NCBI RefSeq assembly: GCF_028618555.1
Contig: NZ_JAQITD010000005.1
Span: 62,001-126,000 of the forward strand
Length of the DNA: 64,000 nucleotides
Reading direction: 5' to 3'
DNA from: Bartonella sp. CM31XJBT
Lineage (GTDB): Bacteria; Pseudomonadota; Alphaproteobacteria; Rhizobiales; Rhizobiaceae
The notes beneath the pieces are model-generated. The model was not told where the DNA came from. It was given only the letters and a program-made list of their open reading frames with translations, and made no database searches. Both the position numbers and the translations under genes were made by a program. Within the stretch, counting starts at the first letter, position 1; the number at the start of each line of letters is the position of its first letter. Below are positions 37,687 through 46,860 of the stretch, in pieces.

Positions 37687-38496
37687 ATGGGTAGATTATT
37701 TTCTTTATACATCATTACAGGTTGCTTTTGTTTTATTTCTTTTTCTACATGGTCACATGTTGGGACGCCAGCTACATTCATTGATCAAGTTGACCACGAA
37801 ACTGTCCAAATTATTGTAACAACGAATACGATTACTGTGGATGCAAATTTTGCTGGTCGTGATCTTTATATTGCTGGTGTTTTGGAAAATATTGATCCGT
37901 TATATTCTCGACAGAACCGTTATGATATTGTTGTAAGCTTGGAGGGACAAGATCGGACAATGGTGATGCGAGAAAAAAAACGCAATGCCGGTGTATGGGT
38001 CAATACAGATTCTCTTATTTTTAAAAAGGTTCCTCTTTTTTACTCTATGGTCACAACACGTGAAATTGACGATATTACGAGCATTGAAGATTATAAACGC
38101 TTAGGGTTAGGATTACTCTATTTGCCATTGCAGACGGATGAACAAGATCAGAAAAAAATACAAATCTTTCGCGATGAACTTATAAAATTGCAAAAAGCTA
38201 AAAGCCTTTATTATGAGGAAGTGGGTGGGGTTCGTTTTGGTTCTGACACACTTTTCACAGCGCATTTTCGTTTGCCAGCAAATATCCCGGTTGGACATTA
38301 TAAAGTTCGTGCTTATCTTTTTCGTGATGGACAGTTTATTGATAGTGCAACAACGACTCTTGAAATTGTTAAAGCACATATCACCTATACAATTTTTTAT
38401 GCAGCGCACAAGTATCGTTTTTTATATGGTATTGTTGCAGTGATTATTGCTATTACTACAGGATTTTTGTGTCGTTTGATTTTTCGAAAAGATTAA
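37687..38496 (+). CDS. TIGR02186-family membrane-anchored exported protein
   Basis: A 269-residue protein with a signal segment (SLYIITGCFCFISFSTW), a ~200-residue periplasmic beta-rich domain and one C-terminal membrane helix (FLYGIVAVIIAITTGFLCRL). Typical stretches are VDANFAGRDLYIAGVLEN, RKNAGVWVNTD-like KRNAGVWVNTDSL and FRLPANIPVGHYKV. The family is a conserved alphaproteobacterial hypothetical found directly after TSUP transporters, as here with a 2-base gap. It may be a periplasmic partner of that transporter, which is inference from linkage. Confidence 0.88.
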   Translation: MGRLFSLYIITGCFCFISFSTWSHVGTPATFIDQVDHETVQIIVTTNTITVDANFAGRDLYIAGVLENIDPLYSRQNRYDIVVSLEGQDRTMVMREKKRNAGVWVNTDSLIFKKVPLFYSMVTTREIDDITSIEDYKRLGLGLLYLPLQTDEQDQKKIQIFRDELIKLQKAKSLYYEEVGGVRFGSDTLFTAHFRLPANIPVGHYKVRAYLFRDGQFIDSATTTLEIVKAHITYTIFYAAHKYRFLYGIVAVIIAITTGFLCRLIFRKD

Positions 38497-38518
38497 CGCA
38501 AGGAAAATGTTAAGGCTT

Positions 38519-38800
38519 TTATTTTTTATGAAAAATTCGTAAGATAAGAAAAATAGGCACAACAACAATAGCTCCTGTCATAGTTATATGGAAGAAATTT
38601 GTAAGCGTTATAAATCCTGCTTCCCATAGTGATTGAAAAAAATCGACTATTTTTTGTATGAGGTTTCGAGGTGTCCATCCCAAAAAATTCATTACGATAC
38701 CAATGAAGAATGAAAGGATAAGCAATTTTAGACTAACGCGGCTTGATTTTTCTCCAAGAAACGCATGAAAAGAATCTAATAATTTTTTTTTTCGCTTCAT
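38519..38800 (-). CDS. DUF6460-like small membrane protein
   Basis: A 93-residue protein with two membrane helices (LLILSFFIGIVMNFLGW and AIVVVPIFLILRIF) and a middle amphipathic segment (QKIVDFFQSLWEAGF). It resembles the short alphaproteobacterial DUF6460 family of unknown function. It is convergent with the TIGR02186 gene, 22 bases apart. Confidence 0.7.
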   Translation of the reverse strand: MKRKKKLLDSFHAFLGEKSSRVSLKLLILSFFIGIVMNFLGWTPRNLIQKIVDFFQSLWEAGFITLTNFFHITMTGAIVVVPIFLILRIFHKK

Positions 38801-39250
38801 TTTAATATACTTTCAAAGATCGTGTTTTTTATTGTATTATCATGGTACAGCGATGTTATTATCATAAAGGAAAAACATTTTTTTATTTTTTCTTACTTTT
38901 TTGAGTTTATCACCTTAGTCTGGTTAACGGTGCTGGTTTTTGAAATATACACATGTTTTATTGCATTTTTTGCGATATTTTCATGGCCCTTTTTTATTAA
39001 ATAAAGGGATATCCTTTCGTTTCTGAGAATTTGTAGAGAAATTTTATAACGTTTCGATATTTCACATCAGAGTGAGAGTTCTAGTATATTGAAGATTTTG
39101 TAACGAACTTATTATTGTCGTGTATAGAAATAATATTTCAAGACAGTTTACTTAAAAAAAGACTATCTATTCTAATAAGGGTGTGCTTATATAAGTATTA
39201 TATTTAGATATTTCAACCTTGGTGCATTGAAAAGATCTTTTTTTCTGAAA
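38801..39250. other. Left flank of the dppA array
   Basis: No gene. From about 39020 the sequence resembles the region downstream of dppA2 (44220-44335), for example TGTAGAGAAATTTTAT and GTATAGAAATAATATTTCA. Even the first xseA relic is therefore preceded by a dppA-type 3' flank, and the left end of the duplicated array lies at about 39.0 kb. Confidence 0.5.
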
Positions 39251-39868
39251 AAATGTAAGCAATGATAAGCAATGAATTGAGTGTTGTTAAAGGAGCAAAG
39301 ATATTAAAAATACGATGTTGAAAAAAGTTTTGTTATGTATATCCGCGTGAGGGAATGTAAGAGGTTTGTGGTGCCCGTGCTCCTTTTATTTGGAAATAAG
39401 ATATAATTAGAAGCCGTTATTTAGTGGGGAATTATGGAAAAATTCAAAATTCCTCTTGCAGAAGGGGTAGAGGTGTTTCATGTTAGCCGATGGGTGAATT
39501 TTTCTGTTTTGTTAAAATATCAAATTATTATTAGGGTTCTTCGTTATTAAGGCGCTTGAGTTAACAGGGGAGAGCCCTTTGATGGCATAAAAACGCTAGA
39601 AGAAAGAAGTGACAAGCTTGCCTGATAATAGAGAAGAAGTCTTTGTCTTATCGCGTTCAATGGTAGACGTTGTAATATTATCAATAGATTTGTGATGGGT
39701 TATGTCATTCATCATATATTAAATTGCTTTTCGGTGCATATTGGGGGCTTGTTAAGTATGGACAGGAGAAAAGGTTGGAAAGTGGTGCTGTTTGAAAGTT
39801 TTAATACTTTGTTTTAGGGGCCTATGGATCGTCTAACCTTATGATTAAGCATGTTCTTGTTGCGTGGG
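39250..39868 (+). pseudogene. xseA 5' relic 1 (upstream of dppA1)
   Basis: Decayed copy of the first ~220 codons of the intact xseA (47038 onward). Matching landmarks in order: AAAAAAGTTTTGTTATGTA (xseA GAAAAGTTTGGTTATGTAC), GGTGCCCGTGCTCC, GAAGCCGTTATTT..GG..ATTATGGAAAAATTCAAA, ATATCAAATTATTATT, and GAGAGCCCTTTGATGGCA. The copy ends at GTTGCGTGGGAA, equivalent to xseA GTTGCACGGGGA. Many stops and indels are present. It runs directly into the promoter of dppA1. Confidence 0.8.
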
Positions 39869-39873
39869 AAATT

Positions 39874-39905
39874 TATATAATAAACTTTATTTAAAAGGAA
39901 AAGTT
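39874..39905 (+). promoter_or_regulatory. Promoter -10-like element and ribosome site of dppA1
   Basis: TATAAT at 39876-39881 lies 24 bases before the start codon, within TATATAATAA, and AAAGGAAAAG follows as the ribosome site. The same element recurs before dppA2 (TACAAT 42427-42432) and dppA3 (TATAAT 44974-44979), always right after the end of an xseA relic. The function is inferred from motif and conservation. Confidence 0.45.
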
Positions 39906-41531
39906 ATGAACTTGAAGAAAAAAATATTGAAAGGGAGCAGCTTTCTTGTTTCTGCTTTTATTGCACTGGGGGTAGTTGGACAACAGGTTTTAGCAAAAAC
40001 ACCGGCTGATACCCTTGTGATGGCTTGGAATCTTGATGCAATCAGTACGTTTGATCCTGCGCAGCTCAATGATGTTTATGGAAGTGAAATTGTTCGCAAT
40101 GTTTGTGATAACTTGGTGAGTACTGCGACAGATGATCCTGCTAAAATGGTTCCTGCTTTAGCAACGCATTGGGATGTTTCAGGTGATGATCACAGTACGA
40201 TGATTACTTTTCATTTGCGTGATGGTTTGAAGTTTAATAATGGCAGATCAGCCAATGCCAATGATCTTGTTTGGGGTATGAAGCGGGTTGTCAAATTGAA
40301 GATGGGTAATGCGGCAATTTTTAATGAATATGGAATTGTAGAACAAAATGTTGATGATGCTTTGCAAGCTCCTGATAAGAAAACAGTTGTGATGAAATTT
40401 GATAAACCTTATCCAGCAGAACTTATTCTTAATAATATTGTTGCAAGTCCTGCAACAGCTTTGCTTGATCGTAACGCGATTATGAAACACGAAAAAGATG
40501 GTGATTTGGGAAATCAGTATTTGAAGAGTCATGCTGCTTGTGTTGGTCCTTATCAGTTAAAAAGTTGGCGCCCTGGAGAAGCTCTTTTGTTGCGTGCAAG
40601 CTCTCACTATTGGGGACAAGAGCCTAAACTGAAGCAGATTTTAATTCGCCATGTTGCAGAGCCCGGAACACAACGCTTGTTGTTGCAAAAACATGATATT
40701 GATGTTGCTCGTAATTTGACACCTGAAGATCTTGCAGATCTGCAAAAAACAACAGATGTTAAAATCAAGGAAGTGTTAGAACCATCCATGATGTACTGGG
40801 GATTCAATATGACAAATCCCATTTTTGCTAAGGAAAAAGTACGCTTGGCGATGCGTTATCTTATAGATTATGAAGGTCTTGGCAAGAAGCTTCTTAAAGG
40901 GATTGGTGTTCCACGGGCCAGTTTTATTCCTCTTGGTAATCTTGGAGCTTTGGATGAAAAAGAGGGGCAACCCTTTAAGCTTGATATTCAAAAAGCAAAA
41001 CAGCTTTTAGCAGAGGCCGGTTATCCGAACGGATTTGAAGCAAATTTTATTGTCTCAAATGCTCCTTATACTTTGTTACTTGCTCAGTCACTTCAAGATA
41101 GTGCTGCACAGGCGGGCGTGCGTCTTAAAATTGAACGTGTAGCAGGTACACAGTTGTTTTCAAAAGTGAATGCACGGGCTTTTGATACGGCTTTTATCGG
41201 ATGGAATAATGATTCTGCGGATCCTCATACAATGGCTTCACGTCTTGTTTATAATCCAGATAATCGGCTTGAGGCAAAAAATACAGCCTATCCTAGTTGG
41301 CAGCATGGGTATTTTGATGCCAAAATGAATAAAAAAGTTGAAGAGGCGTTGTTTCAAAAAGATCCGCAAAAACGGGCACAAATATATGCTGATTTACAAC
41401 GTGAACTTATGCAAAAAGGACCTTATGCGTTTATCTATCAGAAATATACTGTTATTGCGATGACGCCTGATGTCAAAAAGTGGGTTTGGAATAGTGCGCC
41501 ACATATTTTTTATAGTAAAATTGAAAAATAA
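39906..41531 (+). CDS. dppA: Peptide ABC transporter substrate-binding protein, family 5 (dppA1)
   Basis: A 541-residue periplasmic binding protein from ATG 39906, with the ribosome site AAAGGAAAAG; the frame extends upstream to 39864 without a site. The signal peptide ends around GQQVLAKTPAD. The mature SBP_bac_5 domain begins DTLVMAWNLDAISTFDPAQ and includes the family signature region FHLRDGLKFNNGRSANANDL. Such proteins deliver di- or oligopeptides, and in some bacteria heme, to Dpp/Opp permeases. It is one of five paralogues here and is closest to dppA4. The permease genes are 13 kb downstream, so it must act as an alternative binding protein if it serves that transporter. Confidence 0.92.
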   Translation: MNLKKKILKGSSFLVSAFIALGVVGQQVLAKTPADTLVMAWNLDAISTFDPAQLNDVYGSEIVRNVCDNLVSTATDDPAKMVPALATHWDVSGDDHSTMITFHLRDGLKFNNGRSANANDLVWGMKRVVKLKMGNAAIFNEYGIVEQNVDDALQAPDKKTVVMKFDKPYPAELILNNIVASPATALLDRNAIMKHEKDGDLGNQYLKSHAACVGPYQLKSWRPGEALLLRASSHYWGQEPKLKQILIRHVAEPGTQRLLLQKHDIDVARNLTPEDLADLQKTTDVKIKEVLEPSMMYWGFNMTNPIFAKEKVRLAMRYLIDYEGLGKKLLKGIGVPRASFIPLGNLGALDEKEGQPFKLDIQKAKQLLAEAGYPNGFEANFIVSNAPYTLLLAQSLQDSAAQAGVRLKIERVAGTQLFSKVNARAFDTAFIGWNNDSADPHTMASRLVYNPDNRLEAKNTAYPSWQHGYFDAKMNKKVEEALFQKDPQKRAQIYADLQRELMQKGPYAFIYQKYTVIAMTPDVKKWVWNSAPHIFYSKIEK

Positions 41532-41581
41532 GAGTGTCTTCAATGCTGTTCAATAGATAAAGGGCATCGTCATGATATATT

Positions 41582-41620
41582 CGGCGTATTGTATAAATTT
41601 TCAAGTTTTGCAATGCGTCG
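41582..41620 (+). terminator. Hairpin downstream of dppA1
   Basis: CGGCGTATTG (41582-41591) pairs with CAATGCGTCG (41611-41620) with two G-T pairs. It stands where dppA2 and dppA3 have an 11-bp perfect hairpin, and base changes between the copies keep the pairing. It may be a terminator or an mRNA-stabilising structure. There is no strong T-run. Confidence 0.4.
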
Positions 41621-41754
41621 AAGATCATAGGTAATGCGTGATATATTGTTGAATGTCTTTTCAAGACATTCGTTTAAAGATATTTTTCATTCTCATTAGA
41701 GGTGTATTTAAGTGGATGTTAAGATCGATATTTCAATTTCTCTGAATTAGAAAG

Positions 41755-42421
41755 TGGTCAATTTATTTGTTAAAAAACTGAGTATAACATAAAGAAACTA
41801 AGTGTAACAAATATCGCGGAATTTAGTGGTGCTAAAGGTGCAAAGGTTTTGCTGTGTTGAAGGAAAGTTTTGTTATGGGTGGGTACACAAGGGATATCAG
41901 TTTTTTATAGTGTTCATATTTTCTTTTGCTTTGAAAGATGATGAGATGTCATTTGGAGGGTGTTATTTTACGGGGAGTGATGAAAAAATTAAATTTTCTT
42001 TTGAAGAAGGAATAAAAGTCGTTGCACTTGGCAAACTGACAAATTTTCCTGTTTTATCAAATCGTCAAATTATTATGAAGGCTCTTTGTTATTAAGGTAC
42101 TTGAGCCAAAAGGGGTAGTGCTTTGATGGTATAGAACACGCCGGAAGAAATACGAGACAAGCTTGCTTAACAAGATAGAAAAAATACAGGTTTTATAGTC
42201 TTCAATAGTAGGCGTTATGATATCGTGAATAAGCTCTGTTGTTGGTGAGCGTTCATTGTATATCAGAGTGTTTTCCTTTGTATGTTTTAGTTTGGCTTAT
42301 AAGTGTAGACAGGAGGAGTCATTGACAAGAGGTGCTTGTTCTTGAAGGTTTTAAAGTTTGATCTTTAGGAGCCTATCGTTCGTCTAAACTTAATTATTAA
42401 GCACGTTTTGCTGCATGGGGA
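41755..42421 (+). pseudogene. xseA 5' relic 2 (upstream of dppA2)
   Basis: Decayed copy of the xseA start. GTGTAACAAATATCGCGGAATTT matches xseA GTGTAACAAATGTGGCAGAATTC. A still-open piece, 41826-42095, encodes FALKDDEMSFGG with DEKIKFSFEEGIKVVALGKL, clearly the counterpart of [12 protein letters not shown] with [20 protein letters not shown] in XseA. The relic ends at TGCTGCATGGGGAA, the same xseA point as in the other relics. It is not functional: only a fragment of the OB-fold region could be made. Confidence 0.88.
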
Positions 42422-42426
42422 ATTTA

Positions 42427-42453
42427 TACAATAAACGTTAAAAGGAAAATTCT
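42427..42453 (+). promoter_or_regulatory. Promoter -10-like element and ribosome site of dppA2
   Basis: TACAAT (42427-42432) is 21 bases before ATG 42454, with AAAAGGAAAA as the ribosome site. It is conserved with the dppA1 and dppA3 upstream regions. Confidence 0.4.
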
Positions 42454-44103
42454 ATGAACGTGAAAGGTTCTATGAACGTGAAAAGAAAAATATTGAAAAA
42501 GGGCGGTTCTTTTATTTCTGCTGTTCTTGCAATGGGGATGTTTGTGCAACAAGTTTCAGCAAAAACACCTGCCGATACGCTTGTGATGGCTTGGAATCTC
42601 GATCCAATAAGTACATTTGACCCTGCACAACTCAATGACCGTTATGGAATTGAATTGGTTAACAATATTTGTGATAATTTAGTCGTTTCTGCTACAGATG
42701 ATGCTACTAAAATGGTTCCCTCGTTAGCGAAGAGTTGGGATGTTTCAAGTGATGATCAGAGTACGGTGATTACTTTTCATTTGCGTGATGGTTTGAAGTT
42801 CAACGATGGTCGTCCTGCGAATGCCAATGATCTTGTTTGGGGTATGAAGCGGGTTGTCAAATTGAAATTGTCTAATGCGGCAACATTTAATGAATATGGA
42901 ATTACAGAACAAAACGTTGATGAGGCTTTTCAAGCACCGGATGACAAATCGGTGGTGATGAAATTTGATAAACCTTATCCAGCAGAGCTCATTCTTAGCA
43001 ATATTTCCACTAATCGCACTGCTGCCTTGCTGGATCGTGAGACACTCATGAAAAACGAACAAGATGGTGATATGGGAAACCGGTATTTGGCAAGTCATTC
43101 TGCTTGTGTTGGTCCTTATCAGCTAGAGAGTTGGCGTCCTGGAGAAGGGATTTTGTTGCGTGCAAGCTCCAATTATTGGGGGGAGGTGCCTAAATTAAAG
43201 AAGATTTTAATTCGCCATGTTGCGGAACCTGGAACGCAACGTTTATTATTGGAAAAACACGATATCGATGTTGCACGTAATCTGATGCCAGAGGATTTGG
43301 CAGATCTTCAAGCAACAACGGATATTAAAGTTGAAAAAGTGTTGGCGCCCTCCATGATCATATGGGGGTTTAATACGACGAACCCTATTTTTGCCAATGA
43401 AAAAGTGCGTTTAGCGATGCGCTATCTTATTGACTATGAAGGACTCGGTAAGACTCTTCTCAAAGATGTTGGTATTCCACGTGCAAGTTTTATTCCTCTT
43501 GGTAATCTTGGGGCTTTGGATGAAAAAGAAGGACAACCCTTTAAACTTGATCTCCCAAAAGCAAAGCAACTTTTAACAGAGGCAGGTTATCCTGATGGTT
43601 TTGAGGCCAGTATTTTTGCCGGTGCCTCTCCTTATCCTTTTGCTTTGCCTATTGCTCAGTCTCTCCAAGACAATGCAAAAAAGGTGGGGGTACGTTTTAA
43701 AATTGAACGTTTCGTAGGCACGCAGTTATTTTCAAAATTTTATGCGCGTGGTTTTGATACGATTTTTTTCGGATGGAATAATGGCTCTGCGGATCCCCAT
43801 ACAATGGCTTCACGTCTTATTTACAATCCTGATAATCGGTTTGAGGCTAAAAATACAGGCTATGCGAGTTGGTGCCATGGGTATTTGGATGAAACTATGA
43901 ATCAAAAGGTTCAAGATGCGTTGTTTCAAAAAGATCCAAAAAAACGGTCGCAAATGTATGCTGATTTGCAACGTGAATTTATGCAGAAAGGACCTTATGC
44001 TTTTATCTATCAGACATATGTTTCTGTAGCGATGACACCTGATGTCAAAAAATGGGTTTGGAATAGTGCACCACGTATTTTTTATAGTGCAATTGAAAAA
44101 TAA
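42454..44103 (+). CDS. dppA: Peptide ABC transporter substrate-binding protein, family 5 (dppA2)
   Basis: 549 residues from ATG 42454, or 543 from the second ATG at 42472. An 18-bp in-frame tandem duplication (42451-42486) has doubled the first six codons, and the ribosome site AAAAGGAAAA belongs to the first ATG. The signal peptide ends near VQQVSAKTPAD. The mature SBP_bac_5 domain runs through AWNLDPISTFDPAQ, FHLRDGLKFNDGRPANANDL and ATDIKVEKVLAPSM to RIFYSAIEK. It is nearly identical to dppA3 over the C-terminal half and in the first 137 bases after the stop, indicating recent duplication or gene conversion. Confidence 0.92.
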   Translation: MNVKGSMNVKRKILKKGGSFISAVLAMGMFVQQVSAKTPADTLVMAWNLDPISTFDPAQLNDRYGIELVNNICDNLVVSATDDATKMVPSLAKSWDVSSDDQSTVITFHLRDGLKFNDGRPANANDLVWGMKRVVKLKLSNAATFNEYGITEQNVDEAFQAPDDKSVVMKFDKPYPAELILSNISTNRTAALLDRETLMKNEQDGDMGNRYLASHSACVGPYQLESWRPGEGILLRASSNYWGEVPKLKKILIRHVAEPGTQRLLLEKHDIDVARNLMPEDLADLQATTDIKVEKVLAPSMIIWGFNTTNPIFANEKVRLAMRYLIDYEGLGKTLLKDVGIPRASFIPLGNLGALDEKEGQPFKLDLPKAKQLLTEAGYPDGFEASIFAGASPYPFALPIAQSLQDNAKKVGVRFKIERFVGTQLFSKFYARGFDTIFFGWNNGSADPHTMASRLIYNPDNRFEAKNTGYASWCHGYLDETMNQKVQDALFQKDPKKRSQMYADLQREFMQKGPYAFIYQTYVSVAMTPDVKKWVWNSAPRIFYSAIEK

Positions 44104-44153
44104 GAAGGATCAGGTTTATAAAATATAAAAAACATGATCATGATATATTTGAT

Positions 44154-44185
44154 GTATTGCAAAGCTCTTTAACACTTTGCAATAC
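44154..44185 (+). terminator. Hairpin downstream of dppA2
   Basis: A perfect 11-bp stem, GTATTGCAAAG (44154-44164) with CTTTGCAATAC (44175-44185), and a 10-base loop. The flanking bases can extend the stem with G-T pairs. It is followed by GTTGAATTTTAT, a weak T-rich tail. Confidence 0.5.
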
Positions 44186-44334
44186 GTTGAATTTTATCGG
44201 GAATGGATTTCTATGTTGTGTAGAGAATTTTATTTCAAAACATTCTATTGGGAAGAAAGGTTATTTATCTCGATAAATTCTACGTGTATAGATATTAATA
44301 TTTTATATTTCAATTTATGTGTATAAAAAAGTAA

Positions 44335-44968
44335 TAAATTTGTTTGTTGCAAAAGACAGGTGTAACGAATAAAGCAAAATTTAGTGTTTCTGAAAAAATG
44401 GGGGACTTTAAAATGTTTTAGTGAAAAAAACTATTTTATGCAGATACGTGGGGAAACATCACGCTACTCTTCTTATACCTCAGTACACTCCTTATGACTT
44501 AAAATATGATAATCTATAGGTTCGAAGCTGTTATTTGATACGGAGTTATAATAAAGTTCGAATTTTCTTCTGAAAAAGGGTGAAAGTGGTTACTAAAAAA
44601 TTTATTCAGAATCATCAAAATATTAAATTGTCTTGAGGTTTTTGAAGCAATTAGAGTAGCGCTTTGATGATACTTTTTAGAAAATAGCAAGAAGAAACTT
44701 GAAGAAGAAATCTTTTTGATGAAGCAAAGAAGAATTTTGGCCTGATATGCTCTGAATTGTAAGTGCCGTGATGTCGCGTGCTATCGTGCGTGATAGCTTT
44801 ATTTTAATCAGATCGTTTTGCGTTGCATATGTTCATTTGTCCTATACGTGTTCGGGGGGATGAGCTTTTGAAAAGTGGTTGCTGCTCTTGGAAGTTTTGA
44901 TGTTTTACCTCTAGGAGGCGTGTTTTCTAAGCATGATCTTATCATTTTTGCATGTTGTCACATGGGGA
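44335..44968 (+). pseudogene. xseA 5' relic 3 (upstream of dppA3)
   Basis: Third decayed copy of the xseA start. Landmarks: ACAGGTGTAACGAATAAAGC, AGTGTTTCTGAAA, ATACGTGGGGAAACATCA (xseA GTACGTGGGGAGATATCA), GATGAAGCAAAGAAGAA and TAAGCATGATCTTATCAT (xseA TAAGCCTGATCTTATTAT). It ends at GTCACATGGGGAA, the same joint as relics 1 and 2. Frames are broken throughout. Confidence 0.85.
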
Positions 44969-44973
44969 AGTTA

Positions 44974-45006
44974 TATAATAACCTTAAATCTTAAAAGGAA
45001 AATTCT
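44974..45006 (+). promoter_or_regulatory. Promoter -10-like element and ribosome site of dppA3
   Basis: TATAAT (44974-44979) is 27 bases before ATG 45007, with AAAAGGAAAA as the ribosome site. It is conserved with dppA1 and dppA2. Confidence 0.45.
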
Positions 45007-46638
45007 ATGAACGTGAAAAGAAAAATATTGAAAAATGGCAGTTCTTTTGTTTCTGCTGTTCTTGCAATGGGGATGTTTGTGCAACAAGTTTCAGCGAAAA
45101 CACCTGCTGATACGCTTGTGATGGCTTGGAATCTTGATACAATAAGTACATTTGATCCCGCACAAATCAATGATCGTTATGGTAATGAAGTTCTTGTCAA
45201 TGTTTGTGATAATTTAGTCGTTTCTGCTACAGATGATGCTGCTAAAATGGTTCCTTCGTTAGCAAAGAGTTGGGATGTTTCAAGTGATGATCAGAGTACT
45301 GTGATTACTTTTCATTTGCGTGATGGTTTGAAGTTCAACGATGGTCGTCCTGCGAATGCTAATGATCTGATTTGGAGCATGAAGCGGGTTGTTCAATTGA
45401 AGATGGCTACTGCGGCGACATTTAATGAATATGGGATTACAGAACAAAACGTTGATGAGGCTTTTCAAGCACCGGATGACAAAACGGTGGTGATGAAATT
45501 TGATAAACCTTATCCAGCAGAGCTTATTCTTAGCCATTTTGCCACTAGTCGTACTCTTGCTTTGCTTGATCGTGAGACACTCATGAAACACGAAAAAAAT
45601 GGTGATATGGGAAACCGTTATTTGGCAAGTCATTCTGCTTGTGTTGGTCCTTATCAGCTAGAGAGTTGGCGTCCTGGAGAAGGGATTTTGTTGCGTGCAA
45701 GCTCCAATTATTGGGGGGAGGCGCCTAAATTGAAGAAGATTTTAATTCGCCATGTTGCGGAACCTGGAACACAACGTTTATTGTTGCAAAAACACGATAT
45801 CGATGTTGCACGTAATCTGATGCCAGAGGATTTGGCAGATCTCCAAGCAACAACGGATATTAAAGTTGAAAGAGTGTTAGAGCCATCCGTGATCATATGG
45901 GGGTTCAATGTGACAAATCCAATTTTTGCCAATGAAAAAGTACGTTTAGCGATGCGCTATCTTATTGACTATGAAGGACTCGGTAAGACTCTTCTCAAAG
46001 ATGTTGGTATTCCACGTGCAAGTTTTATTCCTCTTGGTAATCTTGGGGCTTTGGATGAAAAAGAAGGACAACCCTTTAAACTTGATCTCCCAAAAGCAAA
46101 GCAACTTTTAACAGAGGCAGGTTATCCTGATGGTTTTGAGGCCAGTATTTTTGCTGGTGCCTCTCCTTATCCTTTTGCTTTGCCTATTGCTCAGTCCCTC
46201 CAAGACAATGCAAAAAAGGTGGGGGTGCGTTTTAAAATTGAACGTTTCGTAGGCACGCAGTTATTTTCAAAACTATCTGCACGTACTTTTGATACGATTT
46301 TTTTCGGATGGAATAATGATTCTGCGGATCCCCATACAATGGCTTCACGTCTTATTTACAATCCTGATAATCGGTTTGAGGCTAAAAATACAGGCTATGC
46401 GAGTTGGTGCCATGGGTATTTGGATGAAACTATGAATCAAAAGGTTCAAGATGCGTTGTTTCAAAAAGATCCAAAAAAACGGGCGCAAATGTATGCTGAT
46501 TTGCAACGTGAATTTATGCAGAAAGGACCTTATGCTTTTATCTATCAGACGTATCACACGATAGCGATGACACCTGATGTTAAAAAATGGGTTTGGAATA
46601 GTGCACCACGTATTTTTTATAGTGCAATTGAAAAATAA
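45007..46638 (+). CDS. dppA: Peptide ABC transporter substrate-binding protein, family 5 (dppA3)
   Basis: A 543-residue binding protein from ATG 45007. The signal peptide is as in dppA2 (MFVQQVSAKTPAD). The SBP_bac_5 domain includes AWNLDTISTFDPAQIND, FHLRDGLKFNDGRPANANDL, RNLMPEDLADLQATTD, PRASFIPLGNLGALDEKEG and the C-terminus RIFYSAIEK. Compared with dppA2, differences cluster in the N-terminal third (ligand-lobe surface positions), while the C-terminal half is almost unchanged. It is the last copy before the intact xseA. Confidence 0.92.
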   Translation: MNVKRKILKNGSSFVSAVLAMGMFVQQVSAKTPADTLVMAWNLDTISTFDPAQINDRYGNEVLVNVCDNLVVSATDDAAKMVPSLAKSWDVSSDDQSTVITFHLRDGLKFNDGRPANANDLIWSMKRVVQLKMATAATFNEYGITEQNVDEAFQAPDDKTVVMKFDKPYPAELILSHFATSRTLALLDRETLMKHEKNGDMGNRYLASHSACVGPYQLESWRPGEGILLRASSNYWGEAPKLKKILIRHVAEPGTQRLLLQKHDIDVARNLMPEDLADLQATTDIKVERVLEPSVIIWGFNVTNPIFANEKVRLAMRYLIDYEGLGKTLLKDVGIPRASFIPLGNLGALDEKEGQPFKLDLPKAKQLLTEAGYPDGFEASIFAGASPYPFALPIAQSLQDNAKKVGVRFKIERFVGTQLFSKLSARTFDTIFFGWNNDSADPHTMASRLIYNPDNRFEAKNTGYASWCHGYLDETMNQKVQDALFQKDPKKRAQMYADLQREFMQKGPYAFIYQTYHTIAMTPDVKKWVWNSAPRIFYSAIEK

Positions 46639-46688
46639 GAAGGATCAGGTTTATAAAATATAAAAAACATGATCATGATATATTTGAT

Positions 46689-46720
46689 GTATTGCAAAGC
46701 TCTTTAACACTTTGCAATAC
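46689..46720 (+). terminator. Hairpin downstream of dppA3
   Basis: The same perfect 11-bp stem as after dppA2 (46689-46699 with 46710-46720), in a 137-base block (46636-46772) identical to 44101-44237. Confidence 0.5.
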
Positions 46721-46860
46721 GTTGAATTTTATCGGGAATGGATTTCTATGTTGTGTAGAGAATTTTATTTCAGGAATTCTTATGAAAGATGTGTTTGTGT
46801 GAATGTTAAGATTGAATATTTAAACTTCTATTGATACAATTTTCGAATAAAATAATGACT

